Origin: Candidatus Dojkabacteria bacterium
GTDB lineage: Bacteria > Patescibacteriota > Dojkabacteria > GCA-002793355
NCBI GenBank assembly: GCA_030583825.1
Contig: CP129477.1
Location: 202,259 to 247,251 of the forward strand
Direction: 5' to 3'
DNA length: 44,993 nt
In this document: positions 31,740 to 40,933 of the stretch, piece after piece
Numbering within the stretch: position 1 is the stretch's first letter
Layout: each line of letters begins with the position of its first letter
Made by a program: the position numbers and the translations under genes
The notes under the pieces: generated by a model
What the model was told of the DNA's origin: nothing
Database searches by the model: none
The model's input: only the letters and a program-made list of their open reading frames with translations

Positions 31740-32207
31740 TTACCACTTAAACTGGGCAAATGCGCGGTTGGCTTCTGCCATTTTCTCCACTGTTTCGCGC
31801 TTCTTTACTGCTGCACCTTCATTATTGAATGCTGCAATAAGCTCTTCTGCAAGAAATTCATCAAAGTCTTTACCCTGCTTTTCGCGGACAACACCAATAA
31901 TCCACTTCATTGCAAGTGCGATTCCACGGTGCTCTGCTACTGGTACAGGTACTTGATAGTTTGCTCCACCGATACGGCGTGAACGAACTTCCAATTTAGG
32001 CATAACATTGTTAATGACAGTGTCAATAAGCTCCTTTGCATCTGTTTTAGTAACTTTGCTTGCTCTTTCGATTGCAGCATAAACCAAATCTCGGCTTTTC
32101 TGCTTTTTTCCGTCAAGCATTGCGTAGTTAATTAACTTTGACACAACGAGTGATCCGTACTGTGGATCTGCTTCGACTTTTCTTCTTATTGCTGGCTTAC
32201 CTCTCAT
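31740..32207 (-). CDS. rpsG: Ribosomal protein uS7
   Basis: A 155-residue uS7 of normal length. It begins MRGKPAIRRKVEADPQYGS and includes the family blocks KLINYAMLDGKKQKSRDLVYA, RRIGGANYQVPVPV and LAMKWIIGVVREKQGKDFDEFLAEELI. It binds the 3' major domain of 16S rRNA and helps form the mRNA exit channel. It follows rpsL by 19 bases. Confidence 0.97.
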   Translation of the reverse strand: MRGKPAIRRKVEADPQYGSLVVSKLINYAMLDGKKQKSRDLVYAAIERASKVTKTDAKELIDTVINNVMPKLEVRSRRIGGANYQVPVPVAEHRGIALAMKWIIGVVREKQGKDFDEFLAEELIAAFNNEGAAVKKRETVEKMAEANRAFAQFKW

Positions 32208-32226
32208 TTAGTTTCACACTTATATG

Positions 32227-32649
32227 TTATTCTTCATTGGATTCGTTCTTACGTCCATACTTAGAGCGTGCCTGCTTTCGCTTTTGCACTCCCTGGGCAT
32301 CATATACTCCACGTACGACAATGTATCGTACACCTGGCAAGTCGGCCTTACGACCACCTCGTACCAAGACCACTGAGTGTTCCTGGAGGTTGTGACCTTC
32401 ACCTGGAATATAAGCAATGATACGTGAACCATTTGAAAGCCTTACTTTTGCAACTTTACGCTGCGCTGAGTTAGGTTTCTTAGGTGTTTGAATATATACT
32501 TTCAAACATACTCCTTTCTTAAACGGTGCTGGGCGCTTCACCACTTTATTCTTTAGTTTGTTCACCGAAAATGCAAGCGCAGGTCGGCGTGACTTTCCGT
32601 CATGCTTTTGCTGTCTTCCTTTTCGTACGAGTTGGTTTATGGTCGGCAT
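32227..32649 (-). CDS. rpsL: Ribosomal protein uS12
   Basis: A 140-residue uS12. It begins [16 protein letters not shown] and has the conserved decoding-site loop [17 protein letters not shown] and [20 protein letters not shown]. The loop Lys near P-K-K-P-N-S is present. In the second loop, [10 protein letters not shown] stands where E. coli has RVKDLPGVRY, so the Lys87 equivalent appears to be Ala. The start base overlaps the last base of rpoC. It governs decoding accuracy in the small subunit. Confidence 0.96.
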   Translation of the reverse strand: MPTINQLVRKGRQQKHDGKSRRPALAFSVNKLKNKVVKRPAPFKKGVCLKVYIQTPKKPNSAQRKVAKVRLSNGSRIIAYIPGEGHNLQEHSVVLVRGGRKADLPGVRYIVVRGVYDAQGVQKRKQARSKYGRKNESNEE

Positions 32650-35600
32650 TATTCCGCGAGTTCGTCAAGTTTATCTATCTCGCTGATTATAGCTCTTTTA
32701 CCCACAGGAATCAAGCGTCCGATGATGACATTCTCCTTCAATCCTCGGAGGTAATCTGTTCGGCCAACGATTGCTGCCTCACTTAATACCTTTACCTGTT
32801 CCTGGAATGACATAGCGGCGAGTACGCTTTCTGCACCCAAGGAAACCACGGTAACACCGAGTAATCGAGTAACATATGTCATTGGTTTCTGACCTTCTGC
32901 ACTGAGCTCATCATTCTTAAAGTCTGCAAGGAATCGGTTGATGAATGTTCCCTTTACATATCCTGTATCACCTGGATCAATTACCTTTGCAAGTTTGGTC
33001 ATCTGACGGGTAATAATTTCAAGGTGAACGTCGTGTAACGAAATTCCGTAGTCTAAGAAGACCTTCTGTGATTCGTCGAGGACATATTTCTGTGCATCGT
33101 ACAATCCTTTGTAGTCAGAGATCAGCTTTGGATCAATGCTACCTGAGGTAAGCTGCTGGCCCTTTTCGACTTTATCGCCATCTTTCACGAGAACATCTGC
33201 ATATGAAGGCACTGTAATTGTTTCTTCTGACTTTGCGCTTCCAACAACATATATTCCGTTTCCAAAAAGCTCAATTTTACCTTCAAACGGAGCTTTTACG
33301 ATAAGACCTTCACGCATTGCAAAGAGCTTGTCTCCCTTCTTGACTTCATCATCATTCTTTACGAATAGTTCAAAGTCTGGAGTAACAACATACATCTTTT
33401 TCTGTACTTTTTCTCCTGAAACAACGATCTTTTCTTCTTTAATTTTCACTTTTCCTTCGATTGGTGAAATCTGTGCAGTTCGCTTTGGCTCACGTGCCTC
33501 GACCAATTCGATAATACGTGGAATACCGGAAGTAATGTCAGAACCAACACCACCTGAGTGGAATGTTCGGAGAGTCATCTGTGTCATCGGCTCAGAGATT
33601 GACTGAGCTGCAATAACACCTGCTGCTTTTCCAAGTTCGACTTTCTGGTATGTTCCATAGTCGTATCCGTAACAAGTTGCACAAACACCAACAGGTGCTT
33701 TACAAAGCATTACTGAGCGGACTCGAACTTCATCAATTCCTACTTTATCAATTGTTTTTGCGAGTGCTGGAGTGATTGGGTTTCCTTTTTCAACGATAAC
33801 ATCCTTTGTTTCAGGATTAATAACGTCTTCTGTTACCCATCGTCCGATAATTCGGTCTCCAAACTTCATTTCTCGAATATCGTTTCGTGAAACTACATGT
33901 CCTGGGCCATCGTATCCACAGTCGTCTGTTCGAACAATAACATCCTGAGCAACGTCTGTAAGCTTACGAGTCATATATCCTGACTGCGCTGTTTTAAGAG
34001 CTGTGTCAACAGCACCTTTTCGCGCTCCACGTGCTGAAACGAAGTATTCGTATGAGCTCAAACCGTCAGTATAGTTTCCAACAATTGGGAATCGTACCCA
34101 GTTACCGAGCGGATCTCGGATAACACCCTTCATGGCCATAATCTGAGATGCCTGAGATTTATCTCCATTTGCACCTGCGGTTACCTGAAGTTTAAGTGGG
34201 TTCTCTTCTGGAAGTTTCTCCCAAACGAGATCTGACAATCGAGTTGCAACATCCTGCCACAATTCAACGACGAGACGTCCTTTTTCCTGGTCAGAGATCA
34301 AACCTGTATCGTACTGAGCCTGAATTTCTAATTCTTTATCTTTTGCTTCCAAAATAGTCTTTTCTTTTTCTGGAAGGGTCATCAAGTCTCCTACTGCAAG
34401 TGAGAATCCGGAAATTGTTGCATAGTTAAACGCTGCAACTTTTGCTTTGTCGAGGAAGTAAACAACATCTTCCAATGGGAATGACAATACAATTTCCTGC
34501 AAGATTTTGTTTGCAACTTTCTTATTCAATGTTTCGTTAACAAATCTGAATCCTGATGGAACTAAGCTGTTAAAGATAACACGACCTGCAGTTGTGATCA
34601 TTACTTCATCGTTAATGTATGCTTTTACTGGCTCGCGGATTCCAATTTCGTGCTGGTAGTATGCTCGAACAACATCTTCTTTATTTGCAAACATTCTGAA
34701 GTCTTCTTCTTTTTTGTCGCCTTCAATCATGCTGGTGAGATAGTACAAACCAAGAACCATGTCTTTTGCAAACGAGATGATTGGAGTTCCATCTGCAACT
34801 TTCAACAAGTTGTATCGTGACAGCATTGATCGCTTAGATTCGTCTAATGCCTCATTGCTAAGTACTGCGAATACACCCATCTGGTCACCGTCGAAGTCCG
34901 CGTTATAACCTGGAGCAATAAGCTGGTTAATACGAATTGCCTGACCTTCTACGAGTACTGGGTGGAATGCCTGCAAGTTATATTTGTGAAGTGTTGGAGG
35001 TCGGTTCAACATAATTGTTCGATTCTCGATAACTTCTTGAAGAACGTCCCACACAACTTCATCGTATGCTTCGATAATATCTTTTGCGTCTTTAATTGTT
35101 ACTGCTAATCCTTTCGAGATAAGCTTCTGAATAACGAATGGCTTGAAGATTTCAAGTGCCAAAAGCTTTGGCAATCCTGCCTGCTCGAGTGAGAGGTTGG
35201 TATCAGGAATAATGACTGAACGTCCTGAGTAGTCAACACGCTTACCAAGAAGGTTTCTTCGGAATCGTCCTTTCTTACCACGAAGCTGCTCTGTTAATGA
35301 CTTATACGGAATTCCGTTTCTGTTAAGAACAGGCTTGTTGAATCGGTGCTGGTTATCTACCAATGCATCAAATGCTTCCTGAAGCATTCTCTTTTCGTTT
35401 CGGAGAATAATGTCAGGTGCGCCAATTTCAATAAGTTCGGAAAGACGGTTATTTCGGTTAATCAATCGGCGGTAAAGGTCGTTCAAGTCTGATGCTGCAA
35501 ATCGTCCACCGGCCAAAGGAATAATTGGGCGAAGGTCTGCTGGCAATACTGGAACAACTTTCATAACAATCCACTGAGGATCAATTGTATTCTTCATGAA

Positions 35601-36509
35601 TCCTTCAATGAGCTTGATTCGTCGCTCGACTTGTAATCGTTGTGCACCTTTTGCAATGTTGTAAGACATTTCGAGCTGTCTCTTCAATTTGTCGAGGTCA
35701 AGTTCTGACAAAAGCTTCTGTACTGCTGAGCCACCCATGTCGAGATCTGCAAACTTTGTCTTCAATACGCTCAATGTTCTCTGCTCTTCTTCCGAGATAA
35801 TGTCTTTGTACTTCAATTCTTTTACAAGATTGCGAAGTGACTGATAGCGATTGTCAATTTCTGTCTTCTTATCAAGAAGTTCTTTCTTAACAATTGCTCT
35901 CTTCTTGCTCGAACCTTCTGCTTCTTTTTCAGCTGCAGCGAGTTTCTTACCTTTCAATTCGCCTTCAACTTCTTTCTTTGCAGTAACAAAATCTTTATCA
36001 AGCTGTGCAAGCTCTTCTGCGTAGCTATCTTCGAGTGCTTTTACTTCTGCTTCGTGTGCATCATTCAACTCTTTGATTGCAACTTCTCGTTGTGCTTCAT
36101 CAACTGCGGTAACAATGTATCGAATGTAGTAAATGACTGAAACAAGCTTCTTTGACGGAATATTCAAAAGAATAGAAAGCTTACAAGGAACGCCGTAGGC
36201 GTACCATACATGAACCACTGGAACAGCAAGTTTAATGTGTCCCATTCTCTCTCGTCGGACTTTTGATGATGTTACTTCGACACCACACTTATCACAAACG
36301 ATTCCCTTATACTTCTTTTTGCGGTACTTTCCACAGTAACATTCAAAGTCTCGGGTTGGCCCAAAGATTCTTTCACACATAAGACCACCTGGCTCCGCTT
36401 TCAAACTGCGGTAGTTAATCGTTTCTGAAGTCTTAACCTCGCCAAACGACCAGGAAAGAATATCTTCCGGTGATGCGAGGAGCAGCTTTATTGCATTAAA
36501 ATCCTGCAT
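32649..36509 (-). CDS. rpoC: RNA polymerase beta' subunit
   Basis: A 1286-residue beta' subunit. The N-terminal zinc ribbon has [10 protein letters not shown] and CDKCGVEV. The catalytic NADFDGDQM, with three Asp for Mg, lies near residues 536-544. The trigger-loop area has [21 protein letters not shown] (near 970). A Lys/Glu-rich coiled coil of roughly 100 residues (about 150-260) is inserted before the [10 protein letters not shown] block, an insertion also known in some other bacterial groups such as actinobacteria. rpoC starts 1 base after rpoB, with AGGAG (36517-36521) seven bases before the ATG inside rpoB. Confidence 0.97.
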   Translation of the reverse strand: MQDFNAIKLLLASPEDILSWSFGEVKTSETINYRSLKAEPGGLMCERIFGPTRDFECYCGKYRKKKYKGIVCDKCGVEVTSSKVRRERMGHIKLAVPVVHVWYAYGVPCKLSILLNIPSKKLVSVIYYIRYIVTAVDEAQREVAIKELNDAHEAEVKALEDSYAEELAQLDKDFVTAKKEVEGELKGKKLAAAEKEAEGSSKKRAIVKKELLDKKTEIDNRYQSLRNLVKELKYKDIISEEEQRTLSVLKTKFADLDMGGSAVQKLLSELDLDKLKRQLEMSYNIAKGAQRLQVERRIKLIEGFMKNTIDPQWIVMKVVPVLPADLRPIIPLAGGRFAASDLNDLYRRLINRNNRLSELIEIGAPDIILRNEKRMLQEAFDALVDNQHRFNKPVLNRNGIPYKSLTEQLRGKKGRFRRNLLGKRVDYSGRSVIIPDTNLSLEQAGLPKLLALEIFKPFVIQKLISKGLAVTIKDAKDIIEAYDEVVWDVLQEVIENRTIMLNRPPTLHKYNLQAFHPVLVEGQAIRINQLIAPGYNADFDGDQMGVFAVLSNEALDESKRSMLSRYNLLKVADGTPIISFAKDMVLGLYYLTSMIEGDKKEEDFRMFANKEDVVRAYYQHEIGIREPVKAYINDEVMITTAGRVIFNSLVPSGFRFVNETLNKKVANKILQEIVLSFPLEDVVYFLDKAKVAAFNYATISGFSLAVGDLMTLPEKEKTILEAKDKELEIQAQYDTGLISDQEKGRLVVELWQDVATRLSDLVWEKLPEENPLKLQVTAGANGDKSQASQIMAMKGVIRDPLGNWVRFPIVGNYTDGLSSYEYFVSARGARKGAVDTALKTAQSGYMTRKLTDVAQDVIVRTDDCGYDGPGHVVSRNDIREMKFGDRIIGRWVTEDVINPETKDVIVEKGNPITPALAKTIDKVGIDEVRVRSVMLCKAPVGVCATCYGYDYGTYQKVELGKAAGVIAAQSISEPMTQMTLRTFHSGGVGSDITSGIPRIIELVEAREPKRTAQISPIEGKVKIKEEKIVVSGEKVQKKMYVVTPDFELFVKNDDEVKKGDKLFAMREGLIVKAPFEGKIELFGNGIYVVGSAKSEETITVPSYADVLVKDGDKVEKGQQLTSGSIDPKLISDYKGLYDAQKYVLDESQKVFLDYGISLHDVHLEIITRQMTKLAKVIDPGDTGYVKGTFINRFLADFKNDELSAEGQKPMTYVTRLLGVTVVSLGAESVLAAMSFQEQVKVLSEAAIVGRTDYLRGLKENVIIGRLIPVGKRAIISEIDKLDELAE

Positions 36510-36510
36510 A

Positions 36511-39500
36511 TTATGACTCCTTACTAATATTATCTTTAAGTAACTCTACCTTCACTCCGAGTGAGTTCAATTCTTTGACCAAGACATTGAATGTCTCTGG
36601 GATGTTTTCCATCTTAATTGGCTCACCTTGAATGATTGATTTATATGCTTGTGTTCGACCTTTTACGTCGTCTGACTTAATGGTCAACATTTCCTGCAGT
36701 GAGTATGGAACACCGTGTGCTTCCAATCCCCACACTTCCATTTCTCCGAATCGCTGTCCACCGAGCTGTGCTTTACCACCTACCGGCTGCTGTGTAACGA
36801 CTGAGTATGGGCCAGTTGATCGTGCATGCATTTTATCTGATGCAATATGCTTCAATCGGAGGAAGTATCGGTATCCTACTGCTACTTTTCCATCAAATGC
36901 TTCACCTGTTCGACCATCGTACAGTGTTTGACGTTCCAATTTTTCTGTTCCACCAAGCTCTTTGATCAATTTCTCGATCTGCGCTTCGTCTAATTCGTCA
37001 AAGTTTGGAATTTCAAGATATTTTCCAGTCTCTTTTGCAAGTGTTGAGTAGTACAACTGGTACAAAATACCCATGTTCATACGCTTAACCAAAAGTGGTG
37101 TCATGATGACATCTACTGGAGTTCCATCTGCGAGATATGGCATATCTTCTGCTGGAAGAATTGCTGCAACGGTACCTTTGTCTCCATAGAAGCTTGAGAA
37201 TTTATCTCCATATGACACTCTCTTAAGTTCTGCAACCCAAATCTTTGTTCGGCGAAGTACTCCTGATGGAAGCTTATATCCATCTTCTCGTGACAACACC
37301 TGTGACTTAATAACAATACCTTCTGATCCGTAAGGAACTCGAAGTGAGTTATTCTTAACTTCTCGTGCTGATTCTCCGAATACTGCGTGAAGCAATGCTT
37401 CTTCTGGTGAAAGCTGTTTTTCAGCTTTCTGAGAGATGATTCCTGCAAGGATATCTCCACCTCGAACAACGCTACCGACTCGAACAACACCTTCTGCTGT
37501 TAAGTTTCGCAAAAGCTTGTAGTTCACACCTGGAATATCTGCTGTAAGCATTTCCGGGCCAGTCTTTGTTTCGCGCAAGTCCTGTGTATAAAGCTTAATC
37601 TGTACTGTGCTGAAGATATCTTTCTGAATAACTCTCTCAGAGATAATGAATCCGTCATCATAGTTATATCCTTCAAATGGCATAACTGCGACAAGAACGT
37701 TTCGTCCAATTGAGAGTTCTCCTTGATCCATGCTTGGGCCGTCTGCAAGAAGATCACCCTTTTCTACTTTCTCGCCAGGAACAACCAATGCTTTCTGTGT
37801 AATAACAGTGTTGTCATTTGTTCGGCTGAAGTTCTGAAGTCTATATTCCTGCTTTTTGCCATCTTTTCCTTTGACAATGATGTAGTTTGCATCTGAATAT
37901 TCAACAACACCATCAAAGTCTGCGAAGATTGCGAGTCCGCTTTGGCGGGCAACTTCTTTTTCGATACCTGTTGCGACATACGGTGCCTCTGGGAATACCA
38001 ATGGCAATGCCTGTCTCTGCATGTTGCTACCCATCATTGTACGGTATGCGTCAGTTCGGTCTGCGAATGGAATCAATCCAAGTCCGAGAGAACCAATCTG
38101 CCATCCGTGAAGCTCAACATACTCAATTTTTTCTGCTGAGTCCAAGTGGAAGTCTCCATCATTTCGAAGTGTTACCAATCCTGGCATGTAGTTTCCATAT
38201 TCATCATGAGGTGTGCGGTACATTGCAATATGCTTTGGCCGCTCTTCATGATAGCTAAGATACTCAACTTCGTCAGTAAGGAATGGATATACTTTAATTT
38301 CTGTTCGATCCGTTTTCGCAATTTCTTTTGCAAGCTTTGCATCAATCATTGTTCCAACTTCGTAAGCTTTCTTGCCGACAGTAATTTCTTCACGAAGAAT
38401 TCTGTTTACCAATTCTTTTTCGTCATTGCGAACTTCATTCTTTGTTTTTCTAAATGGTGCTTCTACAAATCCATATTTATTCAAGCGTGCATAGACTGCA
38501 AAGTGAGTAACGAGACCTGCGTTTGTACCTTCAGGTGATGTTACAGGACAAAATCGTGAGTAGTGTGAGTAGTGAACGTCACGAACGGTAAATCCTGCAT
38601 TCTTTGTCTGAAGACCACCAGGGCCTTTTGCTGTAAGACGTCGCAATTCTTCGATTTGACCGAAGATATTTTGCTGTTCCATGAACTTCGACAACTGTGA
38701 CATGCTATAGAATGATTCAAGCTGTGCTGAAATTGTCTTTGTGTTCATAAGTGTTGCTGGCATTACACCTTTTTCTGCGCCAACTCGGCTCATACGGTCT
38801 TTTACATTTCGCTCAAATCGTACCAATGCATCGTTAACAACTTCGTAAACAATTTCACCGACACTCTTTACACGTCGGTTAATCAAGCTATCGACATCAT
38901 CAACTGGATGCTTTCCTTTATTGACCTGAATCAATGCTTTCATGATTTCAATCAAGTCACGTGTGTAAAGCTTTGGCTTTTTAAATGTCATGCCTAATTT
39001 CTGGTTAAGCTGGTAACGACCAACTTCTCCAAGATAGAATCGGCGTGAGTCAAAGAAGAATCCGCGAACATAACGATTTGCGCGCTCCATGGTTGCAACT
39101 TCGTTTGGTCGAAGCTTTGTGTAAATATCCATGATTGCTTCTTCTTTTGTTTTTGTCTTGTCGTGTGCTAATGTTGCTTTAATATAGCCCTGAGTTCTGT
39201 CATCAACATCTTTGAATAAGTCTAAAATCTGTGAGTCTGTGTATCCTTTTAATGCACGAAGAAGTGTAGTTACAAGGATCTTTACGCGCTGTCGAATAAG
39301 ACGAACGGTCATTACATCCTTACGGTTGATATCAAACATGTACCATGCACCGCGTGATGGAATCAAACGTGCAACATACTTGTTTTTATCATTGCTAAGC
39401 AAAGAAGTTTCTTCCTGGAATAATACACCTTCTGAACGGACGATCTGGTGTCGAATTGTTTTTACAACACCGTTAACAACGAAATAACCCTGTTCTGTAA

Positions 39501-39837
39501 GCAATGGAATATCCATAAAATAGACATCCTGCTCTTTTACTTCACCATCGCGGAGGTTTGTAAGCTTTACTTTTACAAACATCGGCATGCTGTACGTCAA
39601 ATCGTAATCAAGAGCTTGCTGCAATGATTCTTCTGGATCTTTAAAATAGTAGTCCAAAAGCTCTAAGCTCCACATCTTTTCAAGGCTATCCTTGATTGGG
39701 CTGATATTTTTGAGCAGCTGTCTTAGACCTTCCTGGAGAAACCAGTTATACGAGCGATGATGTGACTCGAAAAAGTCCGGAAATGGATATTCGAACTTAT
39801 TCTGTGACAAGTTCACTCTACTTCTTACTTTTGCCAT
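36511..39837 (-). CDS. rpoB: RNA polymerase beta subunit
   Basis: A 1108-residue beta subunit. Visible parts: the N-terminal FPDFFESHHRSYNWFLQEG, the rifampicin-site region SQLSKFMEQQNIFGQIEEL followed by RRLTAKGPGGL, RDVHYSHYSRFCPVTSPEG, and the C-terminal HARSTGPYSVVTQQPVGGKA and GEMEVWGLEAHG. It is shorter than the E. coli subunit (about 1340 residues). At E. coli positions 513, 516, 526 and 531 it has Lys, Glu, Glu and Thr instead of Gln, Asp, His and Ser. It is 29 bases after the DsbA-like gene, with no intergenic promoter, so it is probably co-transcribed with it. Confidence 0.97.
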   Translation of the reverse strand: MAKVRSRVNLSQNKFEYPFPDFFESHHRSYNWFLQEGLRQLLKNISPIKDSLEKMWSLELLDYYFKDPEESLQQALDYDLTYSMPMFVKVKLTNLRDGEVKEQDVYFMDIPLLTEQGYFVVNGVVKTIRHQIVRSEGVLFQEETSLLSNDKNKYVARLIPSRGAWYMFDINRKDVMTVRLIRQRVKILVTTLLRALKGYTDSQILDLFKDVDDRTQGYIKATLAHDKTKTKEEAIMDIYTKLRPNEVATMERANRYVRGFFFDSRRFYLGEVGRYQLNQKLGMTFKKPKLYTRDLIEIMKALIQVNKGKHPVDDVDSLINRRVKSVGEIVYEVVNDALVRFERNVKDRMSRVGAEKGVMPATLMNTKTISAQLESFYSMSQLSKFMEQQNIFGQIEELRRLTAKGPGGLQTKNAGFTVRDVHYSHYSRFCPVTSPEGTNAGLVTHFAVYARLNKYGFVEAPFRKTKNEVRNDEKELVNRILREEITVGKKAYEVGTMIDAKLAKEIAKTDRTEIKVYPFLTDEVEYLSYHEERPKHIAMYRTPHDEYGNYMPGLVTLRNDGDFHLDSAEKIEYVELHGWQIGSLGLGLIPFADRTDAYRTMMGSNMQRQALPLVFPEAPYVATGIEKEVARQSGLAIFADFDGVVEYSDANYIIVKGKDGKKQEYRLQNFSRTNDNTVITQKALVVPGEKVEKGDLLADGPSMDQGELSIGRNVLVAVMPFEGYNYDDGFIISERVIQKDIFSTVQIKLYTQDLRETKTGPEMLTADIPGVNYKLLRNLTAEGVVRVGSVVRGGDILAGIISQKAEKQLSPEEALLHAVFGESAREVKNNSLRVPYGSEGIVIKSQVLSREDGYKLPSGVLRRTKIWVAELKRVSYGDKFSSFYGDKGTVAAILPAEDMPYLADGTPVDVIMTPLLVKRMNMGILYQLYYSTLAKETGKYLEIPNFDELDEAQIEKLIKELGGTEKLERQTLYDGRTGEAFDGKVAVGYRYFLRLKHIASDKMHARSTGPYSVVTQQPVGGKAQLGGQRFGEMEVWGLEAHGVPYSLQEMLTIKSDDVKGRTQAYKSIIQGEPIKMENIPETFNVLVKELNSLGVKVELLKDNISKES

Positions 39838-39866
39838 TCAGACCTACGTCTTAAAGTTATTTAGAA

Positions 39867-40805
39867 TTACTCAGTTGTTTCAGTTCCCTGCGTGTCACCG
39901 TTATTTTGCGGCATCACAAGGTTAATAACTGCTTCAATATTTTCAAATGTTTCGGCGCCGCTAAATGCTTTACCAGTACATTCTTTTGAGCCATCAGTTG
40001 GTGTTTGACACACTACAAAGAATGGTGTACCAAGCGAAAATCTCTTTTTATCAAATTCTGGCTTAATATTTGCGCGAATATATGAGTCATCTGCGCTTAA
40101 GCTTCCAGTATTTCGTTTTTTATAACAATCGGTAAATGTAGATTCGTTCATTCCAAGCTCTCCTGCAAGTGCTACCAATGAGCTCTCTAGGGCACCTTTT
40201 CCGTCAATTCCAAGACCATTCGTGTTTGTTCGTTCAAAAATCTGTGAATGATATTCCCAGAACTTGTTCTGCTCTGCTGCGCACATAGATGCGATGTGCT
40301 CATTTAGAAATGCTGGATTATGAGATGGAACTGCTGTGAATGCTTTATAGACATATCGCACCTTTCCTGTGTTTACAAATGTTTCTTCAATACGTTCAAC
40401 TGTAGATTTATCTGCAGTTAACCCTGTTCGTGGATCGTATCCGGTATTAAACATCTTGCAGTAAGGACACTCATAATCGCTATATTCAACGATTGTGACA
40501 GGTGCGTTTTCATCTCCCTTAGCAAAACCCTCAATATTTGACTTTACATCAACCAAACTCTCTCCAAATGTAGCAGGCTGAACAATCTGCTGTCCTGGAT
40601 TACGAGTAATAAAAACACCGATGACAATTGCGATAACAACGATAATTATTCCGAGAATAATGTTTGGGTTAATCTCGAGAACCATTTCGTCCACCTTATC
40701 GGGATTTTTCGTCGAAGGCGCTGGTTGAGTTTTTAAAGTATTGTTTGGGTCATTAACAGTTTTGAGAGGAGAAGAAGGATTTTTTGCTGTTTTATGCATG
40801 GCCAT
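39867..40805 (-). CDS. DsbA-like thiol oxidoreductase, membrane-anchored
   Basis: A 312-residue protein from ATG at 40805 (the frame reaches 40844, but the promoter covers that part; ATG at 40799 is also possible). Residues about 45-70 (IILGIIIVVIAIVIGVFI) anchor it to the membrane. The outside domain is thioredoxin-like: VTIVEYSDYECPYCKMFNTGY contains the CPYC active site, as in DsbA and DsbC-type proteins. After the helical insert come FGLGTPFFVVC-like features (RFSLGTPFFVVCQTP), with the cis-Pro strand. It introduces disulfides in exported proteins and may partner the DsbB-like protein at 10507. Confidence 0.85.
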   Translation of the reverse strand: MAMHKTAKNPSSPLKTVNDPNNTLKTQPAPSTKNPDKVDEMVLEINPNIILGIIIVVIAIVIGVFITRNPGQQIVQPATFGESLVDVKSNIEGFAKGDENAPVTIVEYSDYECPYCKMFNTGYDPRTGLTADKSTVERIEETFVNTGKVRYVYKAFTAVPSHNPAFLNEHIASMCAAEQNKFWEYHSQIFERTNTNGLGIDGKGALESSLVALAGELGMNESTFTDCYKKRNTGSLSADDSYIRANIKPEFDKKRFSLGTPFFVVCQTPTDGSKECTGKAFSGAETFENIEAVINLVMPQNNGDTQGTETTE

Positions 40806-40815
40806 AGCTTTTCGG

Positions 40816-40844
40816 ATTATATATAAAAGTAAAACGGGCGTCAA
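40816..40844 (-). promoter_or_regulatory. Promoter P1: TTGACG-N17-TATAAT for dsbA-like/rpoBC
   Basis: On the minus strand, TTGACG (40839-40844, 5/6) and TATAAT (40816-40821), spacer 17. The ATG at 40805 follows after ten bases, so the leader would be about four bases long. It covers the 5' extension of the frame, supporting the shorter start. Confidence 0.75.
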
Positions 40845-40864
40845 GCAGAGATAGGGACAATGAC

Positions 40865-40892
40865 ATTATACAGGCTCAAAAGGAAATTACAA
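40865..40892 (-). promoter_or_regulatory. Promoter P2: TTGTAA-N16-TATAAT upstream of P1
   Basis: On the minus strand, TTGTAA (40887-40892, 4/6) and TATAAT (40865-40870), spacer 16. Lies about 50 bases upstream of P1 in tandem. Confidence 0.5.
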
Positions 40893-40933
40893 TAGATTGT
40901 TTTAGATGCCAGGTTTCTGCCGACGACTAGAGT

